From Actinobacteria bacterium UBA7422 (GTDB lineage: Bacteria > Actinomycetota > Actinomycetes > S36-B12), in NCBI GenBank assembly GCA_002469525.1, contig DKME01000154.1:16894-29412 (forward strand): a stretch of 12,519 nt of DNA, given 5' to 3'. Position numbers and translations under genes: made by a program. The notes below the pieces were generated by a model. The model made no database searches. It had not been told where the DNA came from and saw nothing but the letters and a program-made list of their open reading frames with translations. Shown here piece after piece: positions 6,620 to 12,239 of this stretch. The number at the start of each line of letters is the position of its first letter. Position 1 is the stretch's first letter.

Positions 6620-7192
6620 CTAAACGAGAGCTTTTGTCTGCTTACGAACAATAAATGAAGCGATGATTTCGTAGATGCCGATAACGATCAACCAGATCCC
6701 AACAACCCAGGCCAACGTTACGAGTGAGAGCGCTGGCTGCGACAGGACAACCACGCCACCGATCAACATAACGAGACCGAAGAAGATATTCCAACCACGG
6801 CCTTCCTTTGAATCAAAGCCCATGAATAGGCTGGCGAATCCGCGGAACAGGAATGCAATTCCCACGAAAATTCCAAGGAGATCCACGGCGTTAACTGCCG
6901 AACGAATCGCAAAGATTCCAAGAATCACAGAAAGAACGCCTGTGATCAGGAGGAGCACACGAGTTCCCCCGGTCAGACCGGATGAAAAGGAACGGACGAT
7001 CTCAAAAATTCCTGAAACGATCAGGTAGATCGCGAAAAGAACCGCGACGACTACAATAGTTTTTCCCGGCCATGCGATTGCAAGAATACCCACTCCAAGG
7101 CTAATAACTCCGCCGAAAAGAAGTAGCCACCACACACGGCCCAGGGAGGCAAGCATGTTGTCGCTTACTTCCATTTCAACTTGGGTTGACAT
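6620..7192 (-). CDS. HdeD/DUF308-family six-helix membrane protein
   Basis: A 190-residue inner-membrane protein of the HdeD-like DUF308 family. Six hydrophobic segments fall at about residues 20-41, 44-66, 78-97, 102-122, 132-152 and 157-181, arranged as three helix pairs with the family's repeated glycine-rich pattern (WWLLLFGGVISLGVGILAIAWP near the start, GWNIFFGLVMLIGGVVVL near the end; quoted regions at 20-41 and 134-151). E. coli HdeD is linked to acid resistance at high cell density, but most actinobacterial relatives are uncharacterised, so the role here is probably stress-related at best. The start is secure: GGAGG at 7203-7199 sits 6 bases before the ATG. It has its own terminator and a structured leader. 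Confidence 0.85.
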   Translation of the reverse strand: MSTQVEMEVSDNMLASLGRVWWLLLFGGVISLGVGILAIAWPGKTIVVVAVLFAIYLIVSGIFEIVRSFSSGLTGGTRVLLLITGVLSVILGIFAIRSAVNAVDLLGIFVGIAFLFRGFASLFMGFDSKEGRGWNIFFGLVMLIGGVVVLSQPALSLVTLAWVVGIWLIVIGIYEIIASFIVRKQTKALV

Positions 7193-7198
7193 TTAATA

Positions 7199-7268
7199 CC
7201 TCCAAATAGGTGCCTGAAACAGGCAGTAATTGATACGGCCAAAGGCTACGCCTATTTCCCTTGGAAAT
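7199..7268 (-). promoter_or_regulatory. Structured 5' leader of the HdeD-like gene with mutually exclusive stems
   Basis: AAATAGG (7204-7210) and CCTATTT (7251-7257) pair perfectly and touch the GGAGG ribosome site. Inside lies a perfect hairpin, TGCCTG-AAA-CAGGCA (7211-7225), stacked directly on the outer stem, and a small GCC-AAA-GGC hairpin (7238-7246). An alternative hairpin ATTTCC-CTT-GGAAAT (7254-7268) uses part of the outer arm, and ATACGGC (7233-7239) can instead pair with GCCGTAT (7280-7286). The whole gap to the ABC ATPase gene is thus dense in competing stems. No known riboswitch class is recognised. Confidence 0.35.
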
Positions 7269-7295
7269 TCTGTTGCCGTGCCGTATTTGCCCGAA

Positions 7296-8036
7296 TTAGT
7301 TCACGCGTTGAAGGAATTCTTGCGTTTCAGGACGAGCCGGGGAGTCAAATACTTCAGTTGCGCTCCCCGCCTCCCACACAATTCCCTCATTCAGGAAGCA
7401 CACCTGGTCGGCGATTTCCTTGGCAAAGGACATCTCGTGCGTTGCCATAACCATGGTCAAACCACCCTCGCGCAGTTCACGAACCGAGTCCAGCACTTCA
7501 CCGACAAGCATTGGGTCAAGGGCTGAGGTGATTTCGTCAAAGAGCATGATCTCTGGCTCCATCGCGAGCGCACGGACAATCGCCACTCGTTGGGCTTGGC
7601 CTCCGGAAAGTCGATCCGGGTAGTCGAGCGCCTTTGCTTGCAAACCAAATCGCGTAAGCAACTCCATGGCGGCTGCCTCGGACTCTTTCTTGGATTTATG
7701 CAAAACGCGGGTTGGTCCGAGCGTAATGTTTTCAAGAACTTTCATGTGCGGGAAAAGATTGTAGGACTGAAAAACGATTCCGATTCGACGGCGAACCGCA
7801 TCCAGATCAGTTTTGAAAGCGGTCACATCAAGTTCTTGGTCGATAACAATGCTTCCGGCGTCAACTGTTTCTAGTGCGTTGATGCATCTGAGCAATGTTG
7901 ATTTTCCCGACCCCGACGCGCCAATGAGAACAGTTGCGGAATGCGCAGGGACGGTGAGTGAGAGTCCACGAAGAACAGGGTGATTGTCAAAGGACTTCCA
8001 CACCGAATCAATCTCAATGAACGCGGATAGGCTCAC
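7296..8036 (-). CDS. Polar amino acid ABC transporter, ATP-binding subunit
   Basis: A 246-residue ATPase of the HisP/GlnQ type that powers amino-acid uptake from the cytoplasmic face. All motifs are intact: Walker A GASGSGKST (39-47), Q-loop Q90, signature LSGGQ (143-147), Walker B IMLFDE with catalytic E168, D-loop SALD (171-174) and switch histidine H200. The GTG start overlaps the permease stop in a GTGA arrangement (8033-8036), with GGGGG six bases before the GTG, so translation is coupled. It is the last gene of the importer operon; downstream I see several hairpins but no T-rich terminator. Confidence 0.93.
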   Translation of the reverse strand: MSLSAFIEIDSVWKSFDNHPVLRGLSLTVPAHSATVLIGASGSGKSTLLRCINALETVDAGSIVIDQELDVTAFKTDLDAVRRRIGIVFQSYNLFPHMKVLENITLGPTRVLHKSKKESEAAAMELLTRFGLQAKALDYPDRLSGGQAQRVAIVRALAMEPEIMLFDEITSALDPMLVGEVLDSVRELREGGLTMVMATHEMSFAKEIADQVCFLNEGIVWEAGSATEVFDSPARPETQEFLQRVN

Positions 8037-8896
8037 GCCACACCCCCAGCACGTTTCTTCCGCGCTGAGCGAACTTGAATCCAGTCGGCGAAGCGAGTCA
8101 TGGGAATTGTTAATGCAATAAAAATCAGTGCGGCGCCCACATATGGTGTGTAATTGAAGTTCGCGGAAGTGTCAATTTGTGCACGTCGAAGGACTTCAAT
8201 CGGTCCTAACACAGCAACCAATGCGGTGTCTTTTTGTAGTGAGATGAAGTCGTTAAGCAACGGTGGAGTCACATTGCGCACCGCTTGAGGCAGCACCACG
8301 AAGCGATTCGTTTGAAAAGATGAAAGCCCCAATGAGCGTGCGGCCATTGTTTGGCTCGGGTGAACTGAACCAATTCCCGCACGGAAAACTTCGGCCACAT
8401 ACGCGCCATAAGACAAAACCAGTGCAGCGGTCCCCCAAAAAATCGCGTCACTGGGTACACCTGTGAGTTGCAGTGCCGGCATTCCGAACCCCAGAAGGAA
8501 AATAATCAAAATGGTGGGGACACCACGAAAAATGTCAACATACATAGTTGCCAACACTCGTATCGGGAGAAAAATTGGCGACTTCACCGTGCGCGCTAGG
8601 GCAACCAATAGTCCAATGATAAGAATCAGCGGTTCAGCGATCAAGAAGATCCGAACGTTGAGCCAAAAAGCTTCCAACAGTCCTGGGAACGATTCGGCAA
8701 ACTGGTCACCGTTGAAAAACGTTTTTTGAACTGTTTCCCAACCTGAACTGCGACCCACCAGTAGAACGACTACTGCTACGAAACCAACCAAACTGGCGAC
8801 GCCGATGAGTGCGTCACTACGAGCCTTCTTACGCACACGCTCCCGGCGCAGAGGGTCGATATAGACCGTATCTGTGCCGGGAGCGGGTGTGTTCAC
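8033..8896 (-). CDS. Polar amino acid ABC transporter, permease subunit
   Basis: A 287-residue permease of the HisM/GlnP family. A basic cytoplasmic N-terminus (residues 17-28) precedes a first helix at about 29-47, a long external loop, then about four helices around 75-100, 110-135, 145-165 and 250-275. The EAA coupling loop for the ATPase is clear: VLPQAVRNVTPPLLNDFISLQ then KDTALVAVLG. One permease and one ATPase gene suggest a homodimeric channel. The GTG at 8896 has no visible Shine-Dalgarno site; the spacer before it instead contains a hairpin. Middle gene of the importer operon. Confidence 0.92.
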   Translation of the reverse strand: MNTPAPGTDTVYIDPLRRERVRKKARSDALIGVASLVGFVAVVVLLVGRSSGWETVQKTFFNGDQFAESFPGLLEAFWLNVRIFLIAEPLILIIGLLVALARTVKSPIFLPIRVLATMYVDIFRGVPTILIIFLLGFGMPALQLTGVPSDAIFWGTAALVLSYGAYVAEVFRAGIGSVHPSQTMAARSLGLSSFQTNRFVVLPQAVRNVTPPLLNDFISLQKDTALVAVLGPIEVLRRAQIDTSANFNYTPYVGAALIFIALTIPMTRFADWIQVRSARKKRAGGVA

Positions 8897-8913
8897 GTGT
8901 TAATCGAGACTAG

Positions 8914-8939
8914 TTAATCGCAAGTGATTGCGCGACTAA
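8914..8939 (-). repeat. Intercistronic stem-loop between binding protein and permease
   Basis: TTAAT-CGCAA (8914-8923) pairs with TTGCG-CG-ACTAA (8928-8939): a 5-bp stem, a 2-base bulge, then 5 more pairs including one wobble, around a 4-base loop. It begins 4 bases after the binding-protein stop on the minus strand and has no T-run. Such stems commonly stabilise the upstream message so that the binding protein is made in excess over the membrane subunits; that role is inferred here. Confidence 0.5.
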
Positions 8940-8942
8940 TCC

Positions 8943-9851
8943 TTATTCCGTGAAGTAGGGGGCAGTTGCGCCAGCCAACCATGCATCTTGGATTTCCTGT
9001 AATTCACCGGAATCCTTCAATGTGGTCAGCGCATTATTCACGCAAGTCACCAGCGGGTTGCCTTTTTGGAAAAGCAATCCAAACTCTTCGCCACTTGCTG
9101 TTGCCTGGAATTGACCGACGATCTTGCTGTCGTCAAACTCTGCCGCGGTCACGTAGTACGCGGTTGGCAAATCCACAACAATTCCGTCGATTGTTCCGTT
9201 TTGCAATGCACTCTTGGCGTCATTTGTGTCGTTGAAAACATAGGGCTCTTGGGTTGGTACGACGACCTCTGTCACGAAGTCCAAGCTCGTGGTTCCTACC
9301 TGAGCACCCAGCTTTGCATCTTTGAGTTCAGAGATCGTTGTCGCACCGGCTAGGGGGGAGTCATTGAATGCCACGACCGCTTGATTGACGGTGTAGTAGC
9401 CGTCGGAGAAGTCAACAACTTCTGAGCGCTCGGGGGTGATTGAGATTTGGTTGATATCAAAATCGAAGTTCTTGTTTCCCGGTGCATAAGAGGTATTGAA
9501 TGGAACAACTTCCCATTTCACATCAGTTGCCGCGAAGCCAAGTTGGGATGCAACAGCGTAGGCGACCGCTGATTCGAATCCTTCACCGTTGGTGGGATCG
9601 TCGTCCGAGAAGTAAGGGGGGTACGCGGGTGTGTCAGTGCCAATAGTCAACATGCCCGGGTTGATCGTGGTCAAGTTTTCGTAGGCACACTCGTCGGTTG
9701 CCGCACTCTCCGTCGCACTTTCTTCGGTTGAAGATTCGGCAGCGGTCGTCGCTTCGGTGACGCTCTCGGTGTCTGAGGAGCAGGCGCTTAGAAGAAGGCC
9801 CGCCACAGCCAAAGTGGCCACTCCGGCAAGTCTCATTGATTTTCTCTGCAT
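8943..9851 (-). CDS. Polar amino acid ABC transporter, substrate-binding lipoprotein
   Basis: A family-3 periplasmic-type binding protein anchored outside the membrane. The signal peptide ends in the lipobox LLLSAC, with lipid-bearing C24 counted from the ATG at 9851 (MQRKSMRLAGV). A Ser/Thr/Glu/Ala-rich flexible linker of about 30 residues follows, then the bilobed domain, including TIGTDTPAYPPYF, the hallmark SITPERSEVVDFSDGYY and AQVGTTS. The mature domain has two cysteines, in DECAYEN and LVTCVNNAL, probably disulfide-bonded. An open frame runs further up to a GTG at 9920, but that extension would precede the signal peptide. An ATG at 9836 (MRLAGV) has a better-spaced AGAG and is a real alternative start. 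The family takes polar amino acids; the exact ligand cannot be read from sequence. Confidence 0.9.
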   Translation of the reverse strand: MQRKSMRLAGVATLAVAGLLLSACSSDTESVTEATTAAESSTEESATESAATDECAYENLTTINPGMLTIGTDTPAYPPYFSDDDPTNGEGFESAVAYAVASQLGFAATDVKWEVVPFNTSYAPGNKNFDFDINQISITPERSEVVDFSDGYYTVNQAVVAFNDSPLAGATTISELKDAKLGAQVGTTSLDFVTEVVVPTQEPYVFNDTNDAKSALQNGTIDGIVVDLPTAYYVTAAEFDDSKIVGQFQATASGEEFGLLFQKGNPLVTCVNNALTTLKDSGELQEIQDAWLAGATAPYFTE

Positions 9852-9881
9852 TGTGAATTCAATCCAATCAGGGGCTCGTGA

Positions 9882-9910
9882 ATTAAAGGAGCGCTGGATA
9901 GCGCGGACAA
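9882..9910 (-). promoter_or_regulatory. Promoter of the amino-acid importer operon with a palindrome in its spacer
   Basis: TTGTCC (9910-9905) and TTTAAT (9887-9882) on the minus strand are 17 bases apart and place transcription start about 25 bases before the ATG at 9851. The spacer holds a perfect GCGCT-GGAT-AGCGC inverted repeat (9891-9904), well placed for a dimeric repressor to block polymerase. Confidence 0.5.
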
Positions 9911-9949
9911 ATCCTCCCACTGACAGGGAAGCCAGCCGAAATACCCCCT

Positions 9950-10225
9950 TTATTCGCCGCCCTTAGGCAGTGATTTGTGGATTTTTTCGCAGTCGGGACA
10001 GATGGGGAACTTCGAGGGGTCGCGGTTTGGTGTCCACTTCTTCCCACATAGTGCCTTTACCGGAGCTCCGGTAACGGCACTTTCAACGATCTTGTTCTTT
10101 TCCACGTAATGGGCGAATTTCTCATGATCCCCGTCGTCGAAGTGCGAGGTTCGCTCCTCTGTGAGGACACTGCCTAATTCTTCGAGTTCAGGTGCAGCCA
10201 GTGGTGTAACAGTTGGAGTACTCAT
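9950..10225 (-). CDS. DUF3039 family small cysteine-containing protein
   Basis: A 91-residue protein of the actinobacterial DUF3039 family; function unknown. The conserved part is C-terminal: HFDDGDHEKFAHYV, then VTGAPVKALCGKKWTP, then FPICPDCEKI. C60 with C76 and C79, perhaps with a histidine, look like a small metal (zinc-ribbon-like) site. The ATG at 10225 has no close Shine-Dalgarno site (GGAGG is 13 bases away), but a TAGAGT box ends 7 bases before it, so a leaderless mRNA is likely. It is divergent from thioredoxin and shares a repeat-rich control region with it. Its coding sequence contains a long near-perfect palindrome. Confidence 0.85.
   Translation of the reverse strand: MSTPTVTPLAAPELEELGSVLTEERTSHFDDGDHEKFAHYVEKNKIVESAVTGAPVKALCGKKWTPNRDPSKFPICPDCEKIHKSLPKGGE
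10050..10081. repeat. 32-base near-perfect palindrome inside the DUF3039 coding sequence
   Basis: The arms are AGTGCCTTTACCGGAG (10050-10065) and CTCCGGTAACGGCACT (10066-10081). Fifteen of the sixteen pairs match; the only exception is position 10056 with 10075, and the central 18 bases are fully symmetric. On the minus strand it covers the codons for Ala-Val-Thr-Gly-Ala-Pro-Val-Lys-Ala in the conserved VTGAPVKALCG block. It could bind a dimeric protein or fold as a hairpin in the mRNA. Confidence 0.8.
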
Positions 10226-10238
10226 GGGAATGACTCTA
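10226..10238 (-). promoter_or_regulatory. Predicted leaderless -10 box of the DUF3039 gene
   Basis: TAGAGT (10238-10233 on the minus strand) fits TANNNT and is 7 bases before the ATG. Seventeen bases further up is TGGAAG, a weak -35 that lies at the junction of two 17-bp repeat units. Confidence 0.5.
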
Positions 10239-10240
10239 CC

Positions 10241-10285
10241 TCCACTAGAAATCTACTTCCACTAGAAATCTATCTTCACTAGGAA
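10241..10285. repeat. 17-bp tandem repeat, about 2.6 copies, in the DUF3039/thioredoxin control region
   Basis: TCCACTAGAAATCTACT (10241-10257) is followed by TCCACTAGAAATCTATC (10258-10274) and the partial, diverged copy TTCACTAGGAA (10275-10285). Each full copy contains the palindrome TAGA-AA-TCTA. The array overlaps the -35 region of the DUF3039 promoter and ends 10 bases before the thioredoxin -35, so it is best read as a set of tandem operator sites. Confidence 0.75.
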
Positions 10286-10295
10286 CGGGGGCAAT

Positions 10296-10331
10296 TTGAA
10301 ATTTTCAGGTATACCCCGTAGGGTATACCTA
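10296..10331 (+). promoter_or_regulatory. Thioredoxin promoter, leaderless
   Basis: TTGAAA (10296-10301) matches five of six consensus -35 bases; after exactly 17 bases comes TAGGGT (10319-10324, TANNNT), then 6 bases to the ATG. No Shine-Dalgarno site exists, so transcription most likely begins at the start codon. Confidence 0.65.
10307..10330. promoter_or_regulatory. CsoR/CstR-like operator abutting the thioredoxin start codon
   Basis: AGGTATACCC (10307-10316) and GGGTATACCT (10321-10330) are perfect 10-bp inverted arms separated by CGTA. The ATACCCC...GGGTAT core resembles the operators of the CsoR/CstR/FrmR (DUF156) repressor family, which respond to copper, persulfides or aldehydes. It covers the -10 box and ends at the base before the ATG, so binding would directly block transcription. 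No DUF156 gene lies in this window. Confidence 0.65.
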
Positions 10332-10708
10332 TGGCTACCATTGAATTAACAGAATCCAGTTTCGCAGACACAATTAAGGGCAATCCAATAGTCTTCGTTG
10401 ACTTTTGGGCTTCTTGGTGCGGGCCTTGCCGCAGTTTTGCGCCGGTCTATGAAAAAGCATCTGAAACCAATACTGACATTGTTTTTGCCAAAGTAGACAC
10501 CGAAGCGGAACAAGCGCTTGCTGGCAGTTTTGAGATCAGTTCGATTCCTACCCTCATGGCAATTCGAGACGGCGTGGTGTTGTATTCCCAAGCTGGTGCG
10601 CTCCCCCAAGAAGGTTTAGACAATTTGATCGCAGCAGTCCGCGACGTGGACATGGAAGACGTTCGCCGTGAAATTGCCAAGTCAAATGAGGACGTAATCG
10701 CAGAATAG
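10331..10708 (+). CDS. trxA: Thioredoxin
   Basis: A 125-residue cytosolic thioredoxin. The redox site is canonical: FWASWCGPC with C30 and C33, preceded by the buried D24, and the cis-proline P73 in SSIPTLM faces it. The fold ends around residue 104; the last 20 residues form a charged tail (DMEDVRREIAKSNEDVIAE) longer than in the usual 105-110 residue proteins. The start is fixed by the operator/promoter placement and by the lack of any upstream alternative. A CsoR/CstR-like operator over its promoter suggests induction by metal or reactive sulfur stress rather than a housekeeping role. It is followed 84 bases later, same strand, by a WhiB regulator. Confidence 0.95.
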   Translation: MATIELTESSFADTIKGNPIVFVDFWASWCGPCRSFAPVYEKASETNTDIVFAKVDTEAEQALAGSFEISSIPTLMAIRDGVVLYSQAGALPQEGLDNLIAAVRDVDMEDVRREIAKSNEDVIAE

Positions 10709-10722
10709 GGGACCTAAGTCCC
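10709..10722 (+). repeat. Short GC-rich hairpin after thioredoxin
   Basis: GGGAC-CTAA-GTCCC begins directly after the thioredoxin stop: a 5-bp stem with a 4-base loop and no T-run. It may be a weak terminator or 3'-end stabiliser. Confidence 0.35.
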
Positions 10723-10735
10723 GCCTAGCCCACTC

Positions 10736-10745
10736 CCACGCGTGG
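10736..10745. promoter_or_regulatory. Perfect 10-bp palindrome upstream of the whiB-like gene
   Basis: CCACGCGTGG is fully self-complementary and lies 47 bases before the whiB-like ATG, where an operator for its promoter would be expected. I see no convincing -35/-10 pair here, so its role is only suggested by position. Confidence 0.3.
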
Positions 10746-10792
10746 CTTACATTTGAACTAAGAAACGTGACGCGAAAGCGGACGGAGGAGAT

Positions 10793-11191
10793 ATGCCACA
10801 GCAACCACTCGCTCAGGTGCCACTTGATTCAAAGTGGCACTGGCAAGAACTAGGTTTATGCCGAAGCACTGATCCATTACTCTTTTTCCACCCCCAAAAC
10901 GAGCGAGGGTCCTCGCGCTCTCGCCGGGACCAATCGGCCAAGCGCGTATGCGCCTCGTGTCCGGTTCGGTTGGAGTGCGCGGATTACGCGATCCGTGCTC
11001 GTGAACCCTATGGGGTCTGGGGTGGTTTGAGTGAGGACGACCGGGAAGCGATTTACCGCACAATTGATCGGCCTGCAGCGACACGACTCGCGAGCGTCCC
11101 AGGAACAGGTGTAGCCGCGGCCAAGGAATTGGTCAACGAGGCGATCTCTGAGGAAGCCTTGGGAATCCACCGTATTCAGCGCGCGAGGTGA
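10793..11191 (+). CDS. whiB: WhiB-family iron-sulfur transcriptional regulator, WhiB3/WhiD-like
   Basis: A 132-residue actinobacterial regulator that holds a redox- or NO-sensitive [4Fe-4S] cluster and works with the primary sigma factor. The four cluster cysteines are C23 (GLCRSTD), C53 and C56 (CASC) and C62. The turn GVWGG (74-78) and the preceding EPYG, plus FFHPQNERG after the first cysteine, are closest in pattern to WhiB3/WhiD rather than WhiB1 or WhiB2. After residue 95 comes a longer, weakly conserved tail instead of the usual basic ending. GGAGG at 10784-10788, four bases before the ATG, makes the start certain and contrasts with the leaderless neighbours. Its place behind thioredoxin fits a redox-sensing role. 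Confidence 0.93.
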   Translation: MPQQPLAQVPLDSKWHWQELGLCRSTDPLLFFHPQNERGSSRSRRDQSAKRVCASCPVRLECADYAIRAREPYGVWGGLSEDDREAIYRTIDRPAATRLASVPGTGVAAAKELVNEAISEEALGIHRIQRAR

Positions 11192-11198
11192 CCGCTCA

Positions 11199-11211
11199 TA
11201 GACTCAGCGAA
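11199..11211 (+). promoter_or_regulatory. Predicted leaderless -10 box of ornithine carbamoyltransferase
   Basis: TAGACT (11199-11204) fits TANNNT and ends 6 bases before the ATG, in a 19-base gap with no Shine-Dalgarno site. TTCAGC 18 bases upstream is at best a weak -35 inside the end of the whiB-like gene, so read-through is also possible. Confidence 0.45.
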
Positions 11212-12239
11212 TGACTGAGCCGCTCACCGTCGATCACATACATTCACTTGGCCTCACTGGGCGAGACTTTTTGTGTGAACTGGATTTCACGGCAAAGGAA
11301 TTAGACTCACTCCTGCAGTTGGCTGCGCAGTTGAAGCAAGCAAGAAAAGATCACACCGAGCCTGAACTCCTTAAGCGCAGAAATCTAGCCGCGATTTTTG
11401 AGAAGACTTCGACCCGCACACGCATCTCTTTCAGTGTGGCAATGAGCGACCAAGGTGGGAACACTACTTTCCTAGATGGTGCAACAAGCCAAATTGGTCA
11501 TAAAGAATCCCCAGCGGACACCGCTCGCGTTCTCAGCCGAGTCTTCGACGCAATTGAGTTCCGCGGCAGCGATCACTCTGTGGTTGAAGAGCTCGCGGAG
11601 TACTCTCACGTTCCCGTCTACAACGGTTTGACCGATCAATGGCACCCTACCCAGATGCTTGCCGACTTCCTCACCATGCGCGAGCACCAGGTTGATCCCG
11701 GCGCTCAACTGTCCTATTGCTATCTCGGAGATGCTCGCAGCAATATGGGTAACTCACTGTTGATCATGGGCGCGATCATGGGCAGCGACATCAGAATCGT
11801 TGCACCGAAAGCACTTTGGCCAGAACAAGCCGTTATTGACCAAGCACATAAACGCGCTGCTGAGAGTGGCGCGAGCATCACTTTGACCGAGGAGGTCAAT
11901 GAAGGAGTGAGCGGGGCCGAGTTCATCCACACAGATGTGTGGGTCTCCATGGGAGAACCCAAGGAAGTATGGACGGAGCGGATCAAACTACTTCAGCCGT
12001 ATCAAGTTAATCAAGCCGTACTCGATCAAGCCCGTCCCGGTGCCAAGGCTATGCACTGCTTGCCGGCCTACCACGACAACAAGACTCTCGTTGGCGAACA
12101 AATCTCACGTGACTTTAATCTAAACGGTGGCCTTGAAATCACACATGAGGTTTTCGAGTCACCTGCCAATATCGCATTTGATCAAGCTGAAAACCGGATG
12201 CACACAATCAAATCAATTCTGGTTGCCACTCTCGCCTAA
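11211..12239 (+). CDS. argF: Ornithine carbamoyltransferase
   Basis: Cytoplasmic enzyme joining carbamoyl phosphate and ornithine to make citrulline, or the reverse in the arginine deiminase route. The carbamoyl-phosphate site STRTR is at 67-71, HPTQ at 145-148, the ornithine-loop DVWVSMGE at 242-249 with S246-M247-G248, and HCLP with C283 at 282-285. GHKESPADTARVL and the ending FDQAENRMHTIKSILVATLA match the longer enteric ArgI/ArcB-type branch more than the shorter actinobacterial ArgF next to argD/argR. No other arginine gene is in the window, so biosynthetic versus catabolic use cannot be settled. Length (342) is normal for the ArgI/ArcB type. The start follows a TAGACT box with no ribosome site. 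Its 3' end overlaps the convergent pckG. Confidence 0.95.
   Translation: MTEPLTVDHIHSLGLTGRDFLCELDFTAKELDSLLQLAAQLKQARKDHTEPELLKRRNLAAIFEKTSTRTRISFSVAMSDQGGNTTFLDGATSQIGHKESPADTARVLSRVFDAIEFRGSDHSVVEELAEYSHVPVYNGLTDQWHPTQMLADFLTMREHQVDPGAQLSYCYLGDARSNMGNSLLIMGAIMGSDIRIVAPKALWPEQAVIDQAHKRAAESGASITLTEEVNEGVSGAEFIHTDVWVSMGEPKEVWTERIKLLQPYQVNQAVLDQARPGAKAMHCLPAYHDNKTLVGEQISRDFNLNGGLEITHEVFESPANIAFDQAENRMHTIKSILVATLA

Noticed and set aside
6675..7028. 117-residue plus-strand open frame
   Set aside because: It is the complementary shadow of the HdeD-like gene, whose six hydrophobic helices and strong ribosome site make the minus strand the coding strand.
9852..9920. Longer open frame of the binding lipoprotein starting at a GTG at 9920
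   Set aside because: It would put 23 mostly polar residues ahead of a normal lipoprotein signal peptide and would begin inside the predicted promoter; a start at 9851 or 9836 is more natural.
10447..10680. Open frames antisense to thioredoxin
   Set aside because: The plus strand carries the complete thioredoxin fold and WCGPC site; the antisense products have no features of their own.
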